Assembly: GCF_026340565.1 (NCBI RefSeq)
Contig: NZ_JAPEPB010000001.1
Location: 5,246,501-5,310,500 of the forward strand
Source of the DNA: Kitasatospora sp. NBC_01287
Lineage (GTDB): Bacteria; Actinomycetota; Actinomycetes; Streptomycetales; Streptomycetaceae
DNA length: 64,000 nt
Reading direction: 5' to 3'
Position numbers and translations under genes: made by a program. Positions 1-10,310 of the stretch are shown piece after piece. Position 1 is the stretch's first letter; every line of letters starts with the position of its first letter. Under the pieces are notes generated by a model. That model was given only the letters and a program-made list of their open reading frames with translations. It was not told where the DNA came from and made no database searches.

Positions 1-402
1 CCGGAGGTCGTCATCGGGTGCGCGGGCGAGGTACCGCTGGGCGAGCCGGTAGGTGGCCGACAGGTAGCCGCTGAGCACCTCGGCGGCCGGGCCGCGGAAG
101 GCGGCGGCCTCGGCGGGCGAGTGGCCGTAGCCGGTGTCGCCGGCGTCGGCGGGCCGCCCGAACCGCTCCGACCACCCTGCGGTGAGCCAGAGTTGCGGCA
201 CCTTGAGCAGCTCGGAGAGGTTGCGGTCCTGGCCGCGCGCGATGCGCCAGGCCAGCCAGCCGACGCTGTTGGCGCCGACGGCCGGACGCCGGTCGAGCAG
301 CGCGCGATCGGCGCCGTCCAGGGCGGCCGACAGGTCGCGGTGGACGCGGTGGAACTGCGCGAGGACGAGATCCTGCCAACTGTGCTGCCCGCCACCGGTC
401 AT
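1..402 (-). CDS. DinB-like family protein, truncated by the window edge
   Basis: Reading the minus strand from an ATG at 402 gives an open frame that runs off the left end (134 codons seen). The protein begins MTGGGQHSWQDLV and has the helical pattern of the DinB/DUF664 superfamily, with a conserved GWLAWRIARGQD segment containing the WxxxHxxxQ-like stretch where the usual His is replaced by Arg. Family members are four-helix metal-binding proteins, often thiol-dependent transferases. A GAGGGA lies 11 nt upstream of the ATG; an in-frame GTG three codons earlier is possible. The specific function is unknown because the C-terminus lies outside the window. Confidence 0.72.
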   Translation of the reverse strand, partial: MTGGGQHSWQDLVLAQFHRVHRDLSAALDGADRALLDRRPAVGANSVGWLAWRIARGQDRNLSELLKVPQLWLTAGWSERFGRPADAGDTGYGHSPAEAAAFRGPAAEVLSGYLSATYRLAQRYLARAPDDDLR

Positions 403-524
403 GAACGCCACCGTCCCTCGCCGCCGCTCCGTCACGGCCACCCTAGGACGGTCACCGACCGGATACGACCAGGTTTCAGGCCGCCCGAGCGCCGTACCCC
501 GCGCCCCGCGCCCCGGGCCGCGCA

Positions 525-1508
525 CTACCGCGTGCCGCGGGTGGTCATCGCGGCCCGCGCGGTCGCCGCGCCGCGGTGGTACATCTCCGCGACCGACTCG
601 TCCGCCCACACCGGATCCACCGCGCAGGTGCTCGAACGGCAGCGCCTGCCCACCTGCACCGGCGCCCGGCAGGTCCCGCACTCCGCCATCATCGGCCCGG
701 GCAAGGGCGGCTCCGGGGCGGTTCCCAGGGCGGGCGGCGGCGGCATCTTGCGCTCCAGCCGTCTGCGCAGGAAAGCCAGCGGCGCGAAGATCGGCCCTTG
801 CGGCAGCGCGTCCAGCAGCGCGCGCCCGAGCCGGTCCTCGCTGCGGTCGCGGGCGAGCCACTCGGCGGCCAGCGGGGCCAGCGCCAGGATCTCGGCCAGC
901 CCGAGGGACAGCCGCGCCTCCCCGGCGAGCAGCCTGCGCAGCACCCGCCCGGCCGCCGCGACGGGCCCGGGCGTGACGGGCCCGGGCGTGACGGGGCCGG
1001 GCGGCCGCGGCGGGGGCGCCGCCGGAGCAGGCGCCGGATCGGGTGCGGCGGGAGGGAGGTTCTTCCCCCCATTGTTCTCCCCCTTGGGGGAAGTGCCGAC
1101 TGCCCGACCCGTCTCCCCACCGAGTGTCGGGTCCTGGTGCGTCGGTGACGCCTGCCCGACCTCTCCCGCCTCGCGGGTCGTCGCCGCCCAGGCCTCGGAG
1201 ATCTGTTCGGGCGTGGTCAACGGCACGCTGCTGGCCAGCACTTCGGTGTGCCAGGTGCCGTTGGTCGGGTGCTGTCCGCGCCGGACGTGCAGGTAGCCCT
1301 CGGCCTTGAGCTGGGCGCGCGCGGTGCTGACCGCCTGCCGGCCCTCGGGCATCCGCTGACCGATCGTCAGGACCGTGTCGCGGCTGCCCGGCGGCAGTGA
1401 GAGGGCCCAGAGCAGCAGGGTCTTCGCCGTCCCGTTCAGACGCGGGTGGCGGACGATCTCGTGGTCTGCCCGGACATAGCGCTCGGGCGCGCTAAAGTTG
1501 ATGTGCAT
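525..1508 (-). CDS. Winged helix-turn-helix protein of the streptomycete plasmid/ICE type
   Basis: 327 residues. Residues about 20-85 (HPRLNGTAKTLLLWAL...) form a winged-HTH like those of streptomycete replication-initiator/MarR-like proteins. A long Pro/Ala/Gly linker follows, containing GPVTP repeats that correspond to a 15-bp DNA repeat around 960-1005. The C-terminus has a CGTC...C putative zinc-binding motif. AGGAAAG precedes the ATG. The family is widespread and multicopy in Streptomyces and often sits near integrative elements; its role is not established. A strong inverted repeat 90 bp upstream (1598-1618) could be its operator. Confidence 0.6.
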   Translation of the reverse strand: MHINFSAPERYVRADHEIVRHPRLNGTAKTLLLWALSLPPGSRDTVLTIGQRMPEGRQAVSTARAQLKAEGYLHVRRGQHPTNGTWHTEVLASSVPLTTPEQISEAWAATTREAGEVGQASPTHQDPTLGGETGRAVGTSPKGENNGGKNLPPAAPDPAPAPAAPPPRPPGPVTPGPVTPGPVAAAGRVLRRLLAGEARLSLGLAEILALAPLAAEWLARDRSEDRLGRALLDALPQGPIFAPLAFLRRRLERKMPPPPALGTAPEPPLPGPMMAECGTCRAPVQVGRRCRSSTCAVDPVWADESVAEMYHRGAATARAAMTTRGTR

Positions 1509-1597
1509 TGGGAGCTGCTTTCCTGGTGCCGGGCCCCGGGGTGTTGGCGCACCGCCGGGGTCAAATTGCTTCTGCGGCGGACGTTAGCACCGCAGAT

Positions 1598-1618
1598 GAT
1601 CTGATCCACCATCAGATC
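1598..1618. promoter_or_regulatory. Candidate operator, 8-bp inverted repeat
   Basis: GATCTGAT and ATCAGATC are perfect inverted arms separated by CCACC, about 90 bp upstream of the HTH gene start at 1508. The location and symmetry fit an autoregulatory site, but no partner protein is shown. Confidence 0.4.
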
Positions 1619-1634
1619 TACAAAAATCACCCGT

Positions 1635-1678
1635 GCGAGTGGCGGGCGGGATGTTCGAAGCCCCGCCCGCCCGCTCGC
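1635..1678 (-). terminator. Terminator of the secreted-protein gene
   Basis: GC-rich hairpin (GCGAG-TGGCGGGCGGG pairing with the CCCGCCC...CTCGC arm, one bulge). On the minus strand it is followed within about 10 nt by TTTTT. It lies 33 bp beyond the stop codon at 1711. Confidence 0.6.
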
Positions 1679-1710
1679 CCATCAGGAGCAGTCGCGTCCC
1701 GCCCTGCCCG

Positions 1711-2730
1711 CTACCCGCGCTTGAGTTGCCGCACCAGCCGGCGGTACGTCTGGAACGCCGCCTTCGGCGTGTAGTCGTCGTTGAGCAGCCCGAGGTGGTC
1801 GAGCATGTTGGTCGAGCCGCTCTTGTCGTCCCGCAGGTCGAAGTACTCGTAGGCGGTCACGTCCAGCTTCGCGCGGTTGGCGCTGATCGCGGTCAACTCC
1901 GAGGTGAGCGCGGCGGACTGCTGGGCTTCGGTGCGCGGGGCGAGGGTGTCCCAGCCGTTCTCCGCGACGTGGATGGCCACCTTGCCGCCCAGCCCGGCGA
2001 TCGGCATCTCCTGGGTGCGCACCACGGTGATCGCGTCCACCGCCTGCTGCCCCAGGTCCCCCGGGCCCGGGAAGAAGACGTCCGGGTAGAGCTCCACACC
2101 GACGTAGTCGATCGAGTCGCGGAACTTCTCGCCGCCCGCCGCCGCCAGTGACTGCCAGAACGGGGTGTATGCCCGGCCGAACGCGCCCTCGTCGAAGCCG
2201 ATCTCAAGGTTGCGCAGGCCCAGCCGGCGGGCCTCGTCCTTCGCCGCCTCGACGCCCGCCACCACGGCCGGGACCACCGACGGGTCCGAGGCCGCAGAGA
2301 GGTTGACGTCGACGCCCAGCGAGATCGACGCCGCGCGCGGACCGGCCACCCTCACCTCGGTGCGGACGTACTGCAGCCAGCCGTCCAGCGGGGTGTCCTT
2401 GCCCGGGTAGCTCAGCACCAGGTCCAGCTTGCGGCCGTGGCCGAGGTACCCGAAGTACTGCTTGGCGTCCGCACCGCCGTTCTGCGTCCCGTTGTAGCCG
2501 ACGTACTCGCGGACCAGGAAACCCGGCCCGTCCTGGAGTTCGTTCAGCGCCTTGACCACCTTCGCCGGATCGTCCGGCAGCGGATCGGTCGAACCGCCCC
2601 CCGCGTAGCCCCCCGGATAGATCCCCAGCGCCAGCGGCCTCGGCGCCGCATCGGCCGCCGGACTGGTGAGCGCCAGCCCCGTGACCGCCAGCGCCACCGC
2701 GCAGACGGCTCCCCGAACTGTCCTCTTCAT
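1711..2730 (-). CDS. Secreted protein with a glycoside-hydrolase-like (TIM-barrel) pattern
   Basis: The start is set at the ATG at 2730, which has GGGGGA upstream and opens a signal peptide (MKRTVRGAVCAVALAVTGLA, cleavage after about AADAA). This gives a 339-residue extracellular product. The mature part has a barrel-like rhythm with acidic motifs DEGAFG and HVAENGWDT; the latter resembles the ENGW strand-end glutamate of clan GH-A glycosidases. I do not recognise the exact family, so a hydrolase role is inference. The gene stands alone with its own terminator and an upstream 12-bp palindrome at 2760-2771. Confidence 0.6.
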   Translation of the reverse strand: MKRTVRGAVCAVALAVTGLALTSPAADAAPRPLALGIYPGGYAGGGSTDPLPDDPAKVVKALNELQDGPGFLVREYVGYNGTQNGGADAKQYFGYLGHGRKLDLVLSYPGKDTPLDGWLQYVRTEVRVAGPRAASISLGVDVNLSAASDPSVVPAVVAGVEAAKDEARRLGLRNLEIGFDEGAFGRAYTPFWQSLAAAGGEKFRDSIDYVGVELYPDVFFPGPGDLGQQAVDAITVVRTQEMPIAGLGGKVAIHVAENGWDTLAPRTEAQQSAALTSELTAISANRAKLDVTAYEYFDLRDDKSGSTNMLDHLGLLNDDYTPKAAFQTYRRLVRQLKRG

Positions 2731-2759
2731 CGTTCCCCCGTGCTCTCTTCGTCCGGATC

Positions 2760-2771
2760 GTGTGATCACAC
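2760..2771. promoter_or_regulatory. Perfect 12-bp palindrome GTGTGATCACAC
   Basis: It lies about 30 bp upstream of the secreted-protein start. It looks like a dimer-binding site for an unknown regulator. Confidence 0.35.
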
Positions 2772-2825
2772 TAATCTGAGCGGACGTCAGCTGAGCAGCG
2801 GGTTTCCCTCTCAACAACGCAACAA

Positions 2826-3038
2826 CTAGCGCGGTGTTGCGACAGTTCCGGTCTTGAGGGCGCTGATGAAGGCGGACCACGCATCAGGGGTGAAGGCGAG
2901 CGCAGGGCCGTGAGGGTCCTTGGAATCGCGGACCGGGAGGATGCCGGTGAGACCATCGGCCACCTCGACGCAATTGTTGCCGCCACTACCGCCGCTGTAG
3001 TTGGACTTCCGCCACGAGACTGCGGGGTCATTGCTCAC
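2826..3038 (-). CDS. DUF397 domain protein
   Basis: 70 residues from a GTG start that overlaps the last 11 bp of the upstream XRE gene. It shows the DUF397 signature: WRKSNYSGGSGG, NCVEVAD, VRDSKDPHGPAL, F...AWSAF. DUF397 proteins are small partners of XRE/DUF5753 regulators in actinomycetes. Translational coupling to the regulator supports joint action. Biochemical activity is not known. Confidence 0.9.
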   Translation of the reverse strand: MSNDPAVSWRKSNYSGGSGGNNCVEVADGLTGILPVRDSKDPHGPALAFTPDAWSAFISALKTGTVATPR

Positions 3039-3858
3039 ATGCGTATTCCTCTGCAGCCGCCTTGACCAGTGCCAGAGAGGCCTCGCATGGCAGCGCGGAC
3101 GCTCTTGCGAGATCGTAGAGCATCTCTGACTTGGCGACCATCACTGGTTTATCGATCAGTTGGCCTGTGAGAGCGGCTTCCACGTAGGCCACCGGTGGCG
3201 CGTCGGCGAAGGCCATGATCCGCAGCGAGCCTTCCTGTAGAGCATGGCCGCCGGCAGAGAACGGGAGCACCTGCAGGATGATGGACCCGCTCTCCGCCAG
3301 CTCTGTCACATGCCGAAGCTGCTCAGCCATGGTCACGCGACCACCTAGCGGCCGTCGGATTGCCGACTCATCGATGATCACCCACAACATGGGGCGTGTT
3401 GGACCTTTCAGCAGCCCTGCTCGTTCTAGCCGGGCGGCCACCAGCTGATCGAGCTCCTTCCCTGGAATCAAAGGCTGGCAGGCAAGGTAGATGGCTCGCG
3501 CGTAGGCCTCGGTCTGCAGCAGTCCAGGGAGCAGCTGACCGGCATGCTCGCAGATGCTGATCGCCTGCTGCTCCAGCTCGGCGGCGACTACGAAAGGGTC
3601 CTCGAACACCGAGCTGTCGACCAGCTCCTTGCACATCCGACCGAACCGTCCGTCGGTCTCCAGTGCCTTGTCGATCCGCTCCGCCACATCGAGTTGCGGC
3701 TTGCGGGTGGCCGACTCGAACTGGCCGACGTACGAGCCCGACACGAAGATGAGCGCACCCAACTGCGTCTGGGAGAGGCCCTTCTCCTCCCTCGCGCGCT
3801 TCAGCTCGGTGCCGAAGTGCTTCCAGCCGATCTTCTGGTTGAACCGGTCCGCGCTCAC
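3028..3858 (-). CDS. XRE-family regulator with DUF5753 (WhiJ-like)
   Basis: 276 residues from a GTG with GGGGAG 9 nt upstream; the longer frame to 4104 has no comparable start. Residues 15-75 form an XRE HTH (TQLGALIFVSGSYVGQFES), and the remaining ~190 residues match DUF5753, including the ADAPPVAYVE motif. These proteins work with a DUF397 protein and an HATPase-type protein in developmental or antibiotic control (WhiJ/AbaA-type sets). All three are here: DUF397 overlaps its end and the HATPase is divergent. Confidence 0.9.
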   Translation of the reverse strand: MSADRFNQKIGWKHFGTELKRAREEKGLSQTQLGALIFVSGSYVGQFESATRKPQLDVAERIDKALETDGRFGRMCKELVDSSVFEDPFVVAAELEQQAISICEHAGQLLPGLLQTEAYARAIYLACQPLIPGKELDQLVAARLERAGLLKGPTRPMLWVIIDESAIRRPLGGRVTMAEQLRHVTELAESGSIILQVLPFSAGGHALQEGSLRIMAFADAPPVAYVEAALTGQLIDKPVMVAKSEMLYDLARASALPCEASLALVKAAAEEYACEQ

Positions 3859-3982
3859 GTATTCGAACTCCCCTCGCCCACAAACCCCTTGCTGCCACCG
3901 CCCCCCTGGCGAGCCGACCCCGCCGCCCCCGAGGCTTGCAGGGACCACATATCGGTCACCGTGCCCCATGGGAGGCCCCCGC

Positions 3983-4420
3983 ATGCCCGAATCCCTCGCC
4001 AAACCACCTGCCCGGGTTGTCGAAGGCGCCCGCTGGTTCCCCAAGGACCTCAGAAGTCCCTCCCGTGCACGGCAGTTGCTGCGCGAGGTGCTGGCCAGGG
4101 CCAAGGAGGGTGAGCGCTACGCGGACTGCGGCGAGCTGCTCCTCTCCGAGCTGGTCACCAATGCCGTGGTGCACGGCCCCCGCCGGGGCACGCTGATCCG
4201 GGTGGTCGTCAGGCTGGCCGAAGAAGGCGAGGGCCCGCTGCGCATCGAGGTGCACGACATCGGCGAAGGCCGCCCGCTGCCCCGCCAGGTGGGCGCCGAC
4301 GAGGAGTCAGGACGCGGCCTGCTCCTCGTCAAGTCGCTCGCCAGCCGCTGGGGCTGCTGCCCTCGGGCGCACGGCATCGGCAAGTTCGTCTGGTGCGAGA
4401 TCCCGCCCGCCGTCGGCTAG
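3983..4420 (+). CDS. HATPase_c anti-sigma-factor-like ATP-binding protein
   Basis: 145 residues. The ATG at 3983 is chosen because GGAGG lies 7 nt upstream. N box: ELLLSELVTNAVVHG; G1: VHDIGEGRP; G2 region: SGRGLLLVKSLA; all match the HATPase_c_2 (RsbW/SpoIIAB-like) domain common in Streptomyces. It is divergent from the XRE gene, completing the WhiJ/AbaA-type set. Its stop codon TAG is formed exactly at the left junction of the IS element; the bases after the right junction would recreate a TAG, so the gene is probably undamaged. Confidence 0.85.
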   Translation: MPESLAKPPARVVEGARWFPKDLRSPSRARQLLREVLARAKEGERYADCGELLLSELVTNAVVHGPRRGTLIRVVVRLAEEGEGPLRIEVHDIGEGRPLPRQVGADEESGRGLLLVKSLASRWGCCPRAHGIGKFVWCEIPPAVG

Positions 4421-4438
4421 GGCCTGTCCGGTCGATCT
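4420..4438 (+). repeat. Left terminal inverted repeat of the IS element
   Basis: Pairs with the complement of 6842-6860 at 16 of 19 positions; preceded by TA at 4418-4419. Confidence 0.6.
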
Positions 4439-4497
4439 TGGGGGGGGTTGCAGTGGGTTTTGGGTACGGCCGGGTGGGGTCTGGGTCTTGATGTGGG

Positions 4498-4533
4498 ACT
4501 GCCCCGCTGGCCCTTCGGGCGTGGCGGGGCAGT
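4498..4533 (-). terminator. Hairpin downstream of the subtilisin-like gene
   Basis: Perfect 10-bp stem ACTGCCCCGC / GCGGGGCAGT with an inner GCCC-TTC-GGGC stem, 20 bp beyond the stop at 4554. Confidence 0.6.
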
Positions 4534-4553
4534 GGGAGCGGGGTGGTGAGGTG

Positions 4554-5762
4554 TCAGAGGCCGCCGGCGTACAGCAGTTCGTTGGGGCTGCTCTTGGTGA
4601 CGGTCAGGGCGTCCCTCGTGCTTTCAGTGGAGAGCCACTCCGCGAGGTCCTCGGGGGTCGCGTCGGTGTGCCCGGCGAGGTAGAGGGCTACGGTGCCGGT
4701 GACGTGCGGGGCGGCCATGGCGGTGCCGCTCTTGGATTCGCTGCCGCCGCCGAGCCTGGCGGAGATGATGTCCTTGCCGGGCGCGTACAGCGAGACGCAC
4801 GTGCCGTAGTTGCTGAAGTCGGTCTCCTCGTCGTACTTGTCGGTCGCGCCGACGGTGACGACCCGCTTGGCGGAGGCGGGGGAGGAGAGGCAGGCGTCGC
4901 GGGCGCCGTTGCCGCCGGAGACGACGGGCAGGATGCCCGCGTTGGAGAGCGCGTCGGCTGCCTTGTTGAGTGCTTCGTCCTTGTCGCCGCCGACGGAGAT
5001 GTTGGCGACGGCGGGCTTCTTGGCGTTGGCCGCCACCCAGTCGAGGCCGGCGATGATCTGCTCGGTGGTGCCCTTGCCGTCACAGCCCACGACGCGGACG
5101 CTGACCAGGTTCACCTTGCGGGCGACGCCGTAGGTCTTGCCACCGACGATGCCGGCGACGTGGGTGCCGACGCCGTTGCAGTCGGCACCGTTCTTCCCGT
5201 CGCCGACGGTGTCGGTGCCGAGGGTGGCGCGGCCCTCGAACTCGTCGTGGCCGAAGTCGATGCCGGTGCCGATCAGGTAGGCGGTGACGCCGGCTCCGTT
5301 GCCCTCGACGTTGAACTGCCCGTCACCGGTCCCCGCGTCCTTGTCCCAGTCGTGCTGGTCGATGCGGTCCAGGCCCCAGCTGGCGGCTACCTGCCGCTTG
5401 TCCTGGGTGGGCGAGACGGTGGCCGCCTGGGCGCCGGCGCGGCCGTTCTCCTCGACGGCCTCCACCCCGGGCTGGGCACGTACCCGCTCCAGTTGGGCTG
5501 CGTCCAGGCGGGCGGAGAACCCGTTCAGGACGTGGCGGTAGGTGTGCAGCGGCTCGACGCCCCCGGCCCTGGCCGCCACCCGGGCCGGGTCCAGGCCCTT
5601 GCCCACCGTGACGATGTACTCACCGGGCACGGCCGTGGCCGTCCTGTGCAGGGGAGCCGCGACGGCCCGCTCGGACGGGCCGTCGGCTGCCGCTCCCTGC
5701 GCGGCGGCCAGGGGAATGATCAGCATGAGGGCGGCGGACGCGCAGCGCGCGGACAGTCGCAT
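4554..5762 (-). CDS. Secreted subtilisin-like (S8) pseudoprotease
   Basis: 402 residues from an ATG at 5762 with GGAG 5 nt upstream. Signal peptide 1-26, I9 propeptide-like domain about 46-105 (PGEYIVTVGKG...GVEAVEE), then an S8 fold. The three catalytic positions are all changed: the usual DTG motif reads LIGTGID (Gly165), GHGTHVAG reads GVGTHVAG (Val198), and SGTSMA reads SGTAMA (Ala348). The oxyanion region GGNG and the surrounding structural motifs are intact, and the frame is open. It should be folded and exported but proteolytically dead; a binding, decoy or inhibitor role is inference. It lies inside the inverted repeats of an IS element. Confidence 0.85.
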   Translation of the reverse strand: MRLSARCASAALMLIIPLAAAQGAAADGPSERAVAAPLHRTATAVPGEYIVTVGKGLDPARVAARAGGVEPLHTYRHVLNGFSARLDAAQLERVRAQPGVEAVEENGRAGAQAATVSPTQDKRQVAASWGLDRIDQHDWDKDAGTGDGQFNVEGNGAGVTAYLIGTGIDFGHDEFEGRATLGTDTVGDGKNGADCNGVGTHVAGIVGGKTYGVARKVNLVSVRVVGCDGKGTTEQIIAGLDWVAANAKKPAVANISVGGDKDEALNKAADALSNAGILPVVSGGNGARDACLSSPASAKRVVTVGATDKYDEETDFSNYGTCVSLYAPGKDIISARLGGGSESKSGTAMAAPHVTGTVALYLAGHTDATPEDLAEWLSTESTRDALTVTKSSPNELLYAGGL

Positions 5763-5903
5763 CAGGTCTCCGTTCACGAAAAGGGGACCGCCCCCGGGGC
5801 CGGGACAGCCCCACGCACGACGGTCACCTGATGCATCGTCCGTCCGCGCACCTTCCTTGAGCCCGGCGCGCCGCGGGAGCCTGCCCGGTTTCCGGTTGGC
5901 GGA

Positions 5904-6844
5904 GTGGTCGTTGATCCGGCCGTGGAGGACAGAGGCAGGGGCGATCTCACGGATGCGCAGTGGGAGCGGCTTCGGCCGTACCTGCCGGTGGGCACCGGGC
6001 GGTGCGGCAGGTGGCGCGACCACCGGCAGGTGATCAACGGGGTGCTGCACCGGCTTCGGACCGGTGTGCCGTGGCGTGACCTGCCGCACCGCTACGGGCC
6101 GTGGAAGACCGTTTCCGAACGGCATCGGCGGTGGTCGGCGGACGGTACCTGGGCCCTGGTGCTCCGTCGGCTCCAGGCCGAGGCCGACGCGGAAGGTGAC
6201 ATCGACTGGGAGATCGCGGTCGACTCCACATCCGTGCGCGCCCACCAGCACGCCGCCGGTGCCCGGCGCACGGTGCCGATGCCCCTGTCGTCCGGGCGTC
6301 ACTCCGCCGGCGGGCTCCGGCCGGGTGTCGGCAAAGCCGTAGCCCCAGTTTGCGAGGGTGATGCCCTTGGTCGCTCACGAGGCGGTTTCACCACCAAGGT
6401 CCACCTGAGCGCCGACGGCCGGTGCCGCGTGCTTTCCCTGGTCCTGACACAGGGCCAGCGTGCGGACTGTACGCAGTTCGAGGCGGTGATGAGAGGCCTC
6501 CGGGTTCCCGCATCGGTGCTGGCCGGCCTCGGAGCACCCCGTCGAGCGTCAGCGCGGACAGGGCGTACAGCAGCCGGGCAATACGCCAATACCTACGGAG
6601 TCGCGGGATACGCCACAGCATCCCCGAGAAGAGCGACCAGGCTGCCAACCGCCGCACGCGCGGGCATGCCGGCGGCCGACCACCCGGGTTCGATCGGGAT
6701 CGGTACAGGAAACGCAACACCGTCGAACGAGCCATCAGCAGACTGAAGAACTACCGCGCCGTCGCGACGAGATACGACAAGCGGGCATACGTCTACCAGG
6801 GGACCGTCACCGTCGCAGCCTTCATGATCTGGCTCCGCACATGA
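5904..6844 (+). pseudogene. IS5-family transposase split over two frames
   Basis: The first frame (GTG 5904, open to 6746) carries DLTDAQWERLRPYLP and the first catalytic Asp (codon 6222-6224, VDSTSVRAHQH). The rest of the transposase, SADRAYSSRAIR (second Asp, 6557-6559) and RNTVERAISRLKN (Glu, 6725-6727), is in the -1 frame and ends at 6844. The switch lies between about 6485 and 6530. This is either an indel (inactive) or ribosomal frameshifting, which some IS427-group elements use; I see no convincing A/T slippery run. The stop codon lies in the right inverted repeat. Confidence 0.8.
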
Positions 6845-6860
6845 TCGGCCGGACAGGGCC
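6842..6860 (-). repeat. Right terminal inverted repeat of the IS element
   Basis: The complement reads GGCCCTGTCCGGCCGATCA and matches the left end at 16 of 19 positions; followed by TA at 6861-6862. Confidence 0.6.
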
Positions 6861-6877
6861 TAGGGAGCTGCCGTCGG

Positions 6878-7039
6878 TCAGCCGTAGCCGCGGCGCCGCC
6901 CGCTTCGAGCCAGGCCCGACGCCCAACCGCGGTGCAGGTCCCGCGCCAGGATCTGCACGAGGAGGATGGCGAGTGGAATCGCCGGCGCACCCCAGGAGGG
7001 CCGCAGGTGCCCTCGACCCTCGAAACGGAGTTCGGTCAC
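6878..7039 (-). CDS. Possible small membrane-associated protein, 53 residues
   Basis: A GTG-started frame (V-T-E-L-R-F-E-G-R-G...) with a central hydrophobic helix (APAIPLAILLVQIL) followed by a basic tail ending RRRGYG. The ribosome site is weak and the frame is short; the hydrophobic-then-basic layout is the only support. It lies beyond the clpC terminator on the same strand. Confidence 0.35.
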   Translation of the reverse strand: MTELRFEGRGHLRPSWGAPAIPLAILLVQILARDLHRGWASGLARSGRRRGYG

Positions 7040-7065
7040 AGCCCATCACTGCACGCCGCGAAAAA

Positions 7066-7103
7066 GCCGTGGGCCCCACGAATTCCTTCGTGGGGCCCAC
7101 GGC
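7066..7103 (-). terminator. Strong intrinsic terminator of clpC
   Basis: Perfect 17-bp stem (7066-7082 with 7087-7103) and a TTCC loop, followed on the minus strand by TTTTT. It lies 24 bp after the clpC stop. Confidence 0.92.
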
Positions 7104-7126
7104 CGCGACTCACTCGGAGCGAGCTG

Positions 7127-9643
<2,517 letters not shown>

Positions 9644-9845
9644 CGTTAATCGCTCCTCAGAGCGGTCGGGCAGTTCGGGGACTGTCCCCGCCCTGTCCTT
9701 CCGCATGCTAGTCCCGCTCAGCGGCGCGGCCTACGGTGTTCCCCCGCGACTGCGGGGAAATCATGCTGCGCGACCAGCCGACACCCTTCCCAACCTGATG
9801 CTGGGGAACGGTGTTCCCGCTAGTCGGCCCGATGCACGTGCTGCC

Positions 9846-9863
9846 GCTACGCCAATGGCGAAC
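9846..9863. promoter_or_regulatory. Candidate ClgR-binding site upstream of clpC
   Basis: GCTACGCCAATGGCGAAC fits the published corynebacterial ClgR consensus WNNWCGCYNANRGCGWWS at 17 of 18 positions; only the outermost W differs. It lies about 200 bp before the clpC start. ClgR activating clp genes is known for actinobacteria; use of this site is inference. Confidence 0.5.
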
Positions 9864-10233
9864 ACGCTCGGCGCCCCGATGGGGAACAGTGCGCACCCGC
9901 CTCGTTCTTCGGCTTCGCGGCTGCCTCCGGGCCGGGCTCCGGAAGCCACTCACGGCTCTGTCGCCCGCCCCACCTGCATTCATACCGGAAATTCCGGCCG
10001 TTCTCGCGCAGTTTCCCCACTGGTGTTGTTCGCCCCGCGAGAAGTCCGCTCCGGGCGGCCCTGGATGACAGGGGCTCAAGCAGGGGTCGAGCCCCGTTCG
10101 AGCCGGGGCGGTGGCCCGGGGCCAGGGGTGCCGCCGGCCCGGGTAGGGCCGAACGGGGCGGGCGCCGTGACCGTGCCGCCGTTCCAGCGTTGCACAGTCC
10201 GTGAGTGTTCCGGCGACCGTCTCGGGCCACGGC

Positions 10234-10256
10234 GCGCGGAGGTGTGGCCTCCGCGC
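10234..10256 (-). terminator. Hairpin after lsr2
   Basis: Perfect 9-bp stem GCGCGGAGG / CCTCCGCGC with a 5-nt loop, 54 bp past the lsr2 stop; no U-tract. Confidence 0.55.
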
Positions 10257-10310
10257 CCCGTCGTGGGTGGCGCGATCCGCTCGGTGCGCCGTCGGGCGCC
10301 GGGCGGCGCG

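Larger units (their letters stand above)
4420..6860 (+). mobile_element. Putative IS5-family (IS427-like) element carrying a passenger gene
   Basis: Terminal inverted repeats 4420-4438 and 6842-6860 match at 16 of 19 positions (shared core CCTGTCCGG), each bordered externally by TA (4418-4419; 6861-6862), as expected for a TA target duplication. The right repeat overlaps the transposase stop codon. The transposase fills only the right 0.95 kb; the left 1.35 kb carries a minus-strand secreted subtilisin-like gene with its own terminator. IS5-group elements are normally near 0.9 kb, so this is either a passenger-carrying IS or an IS inserted beside an older end. The first explains both ends and the TA pair. 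Confidence 0.6.
9644..10310. other. Non-coding region upstream of clpC
   Basis: 667 bp between clpC and lsr2. It contains the candidate ClgR site (9846-9863), the lsr2 terminator (10234-10256) and presumably the clpC promoter. Open frames here lack family signatures and look like GC-rich shadows. Confidence 0.6.

Noticed and set aside
2760..2771. GTGTGATCACAC as a CRP site
   Set aside because: CRP half-sites TGTGA and TCACA need a 6-bp spacer; here they are adjacent.
5797..5815. Second, internal right-type IS end (GCCGGGACAG resembles GCCGGACAG)
   Set aside because: Only about nine bases match with a gap, and no TA pair is present; probably chance.
9644..9706. Longer start for clpC at 9706
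   Set aside because: The ATG at 9643 has a good GAGGAG site and begins the conserved MFERFTDRARR.
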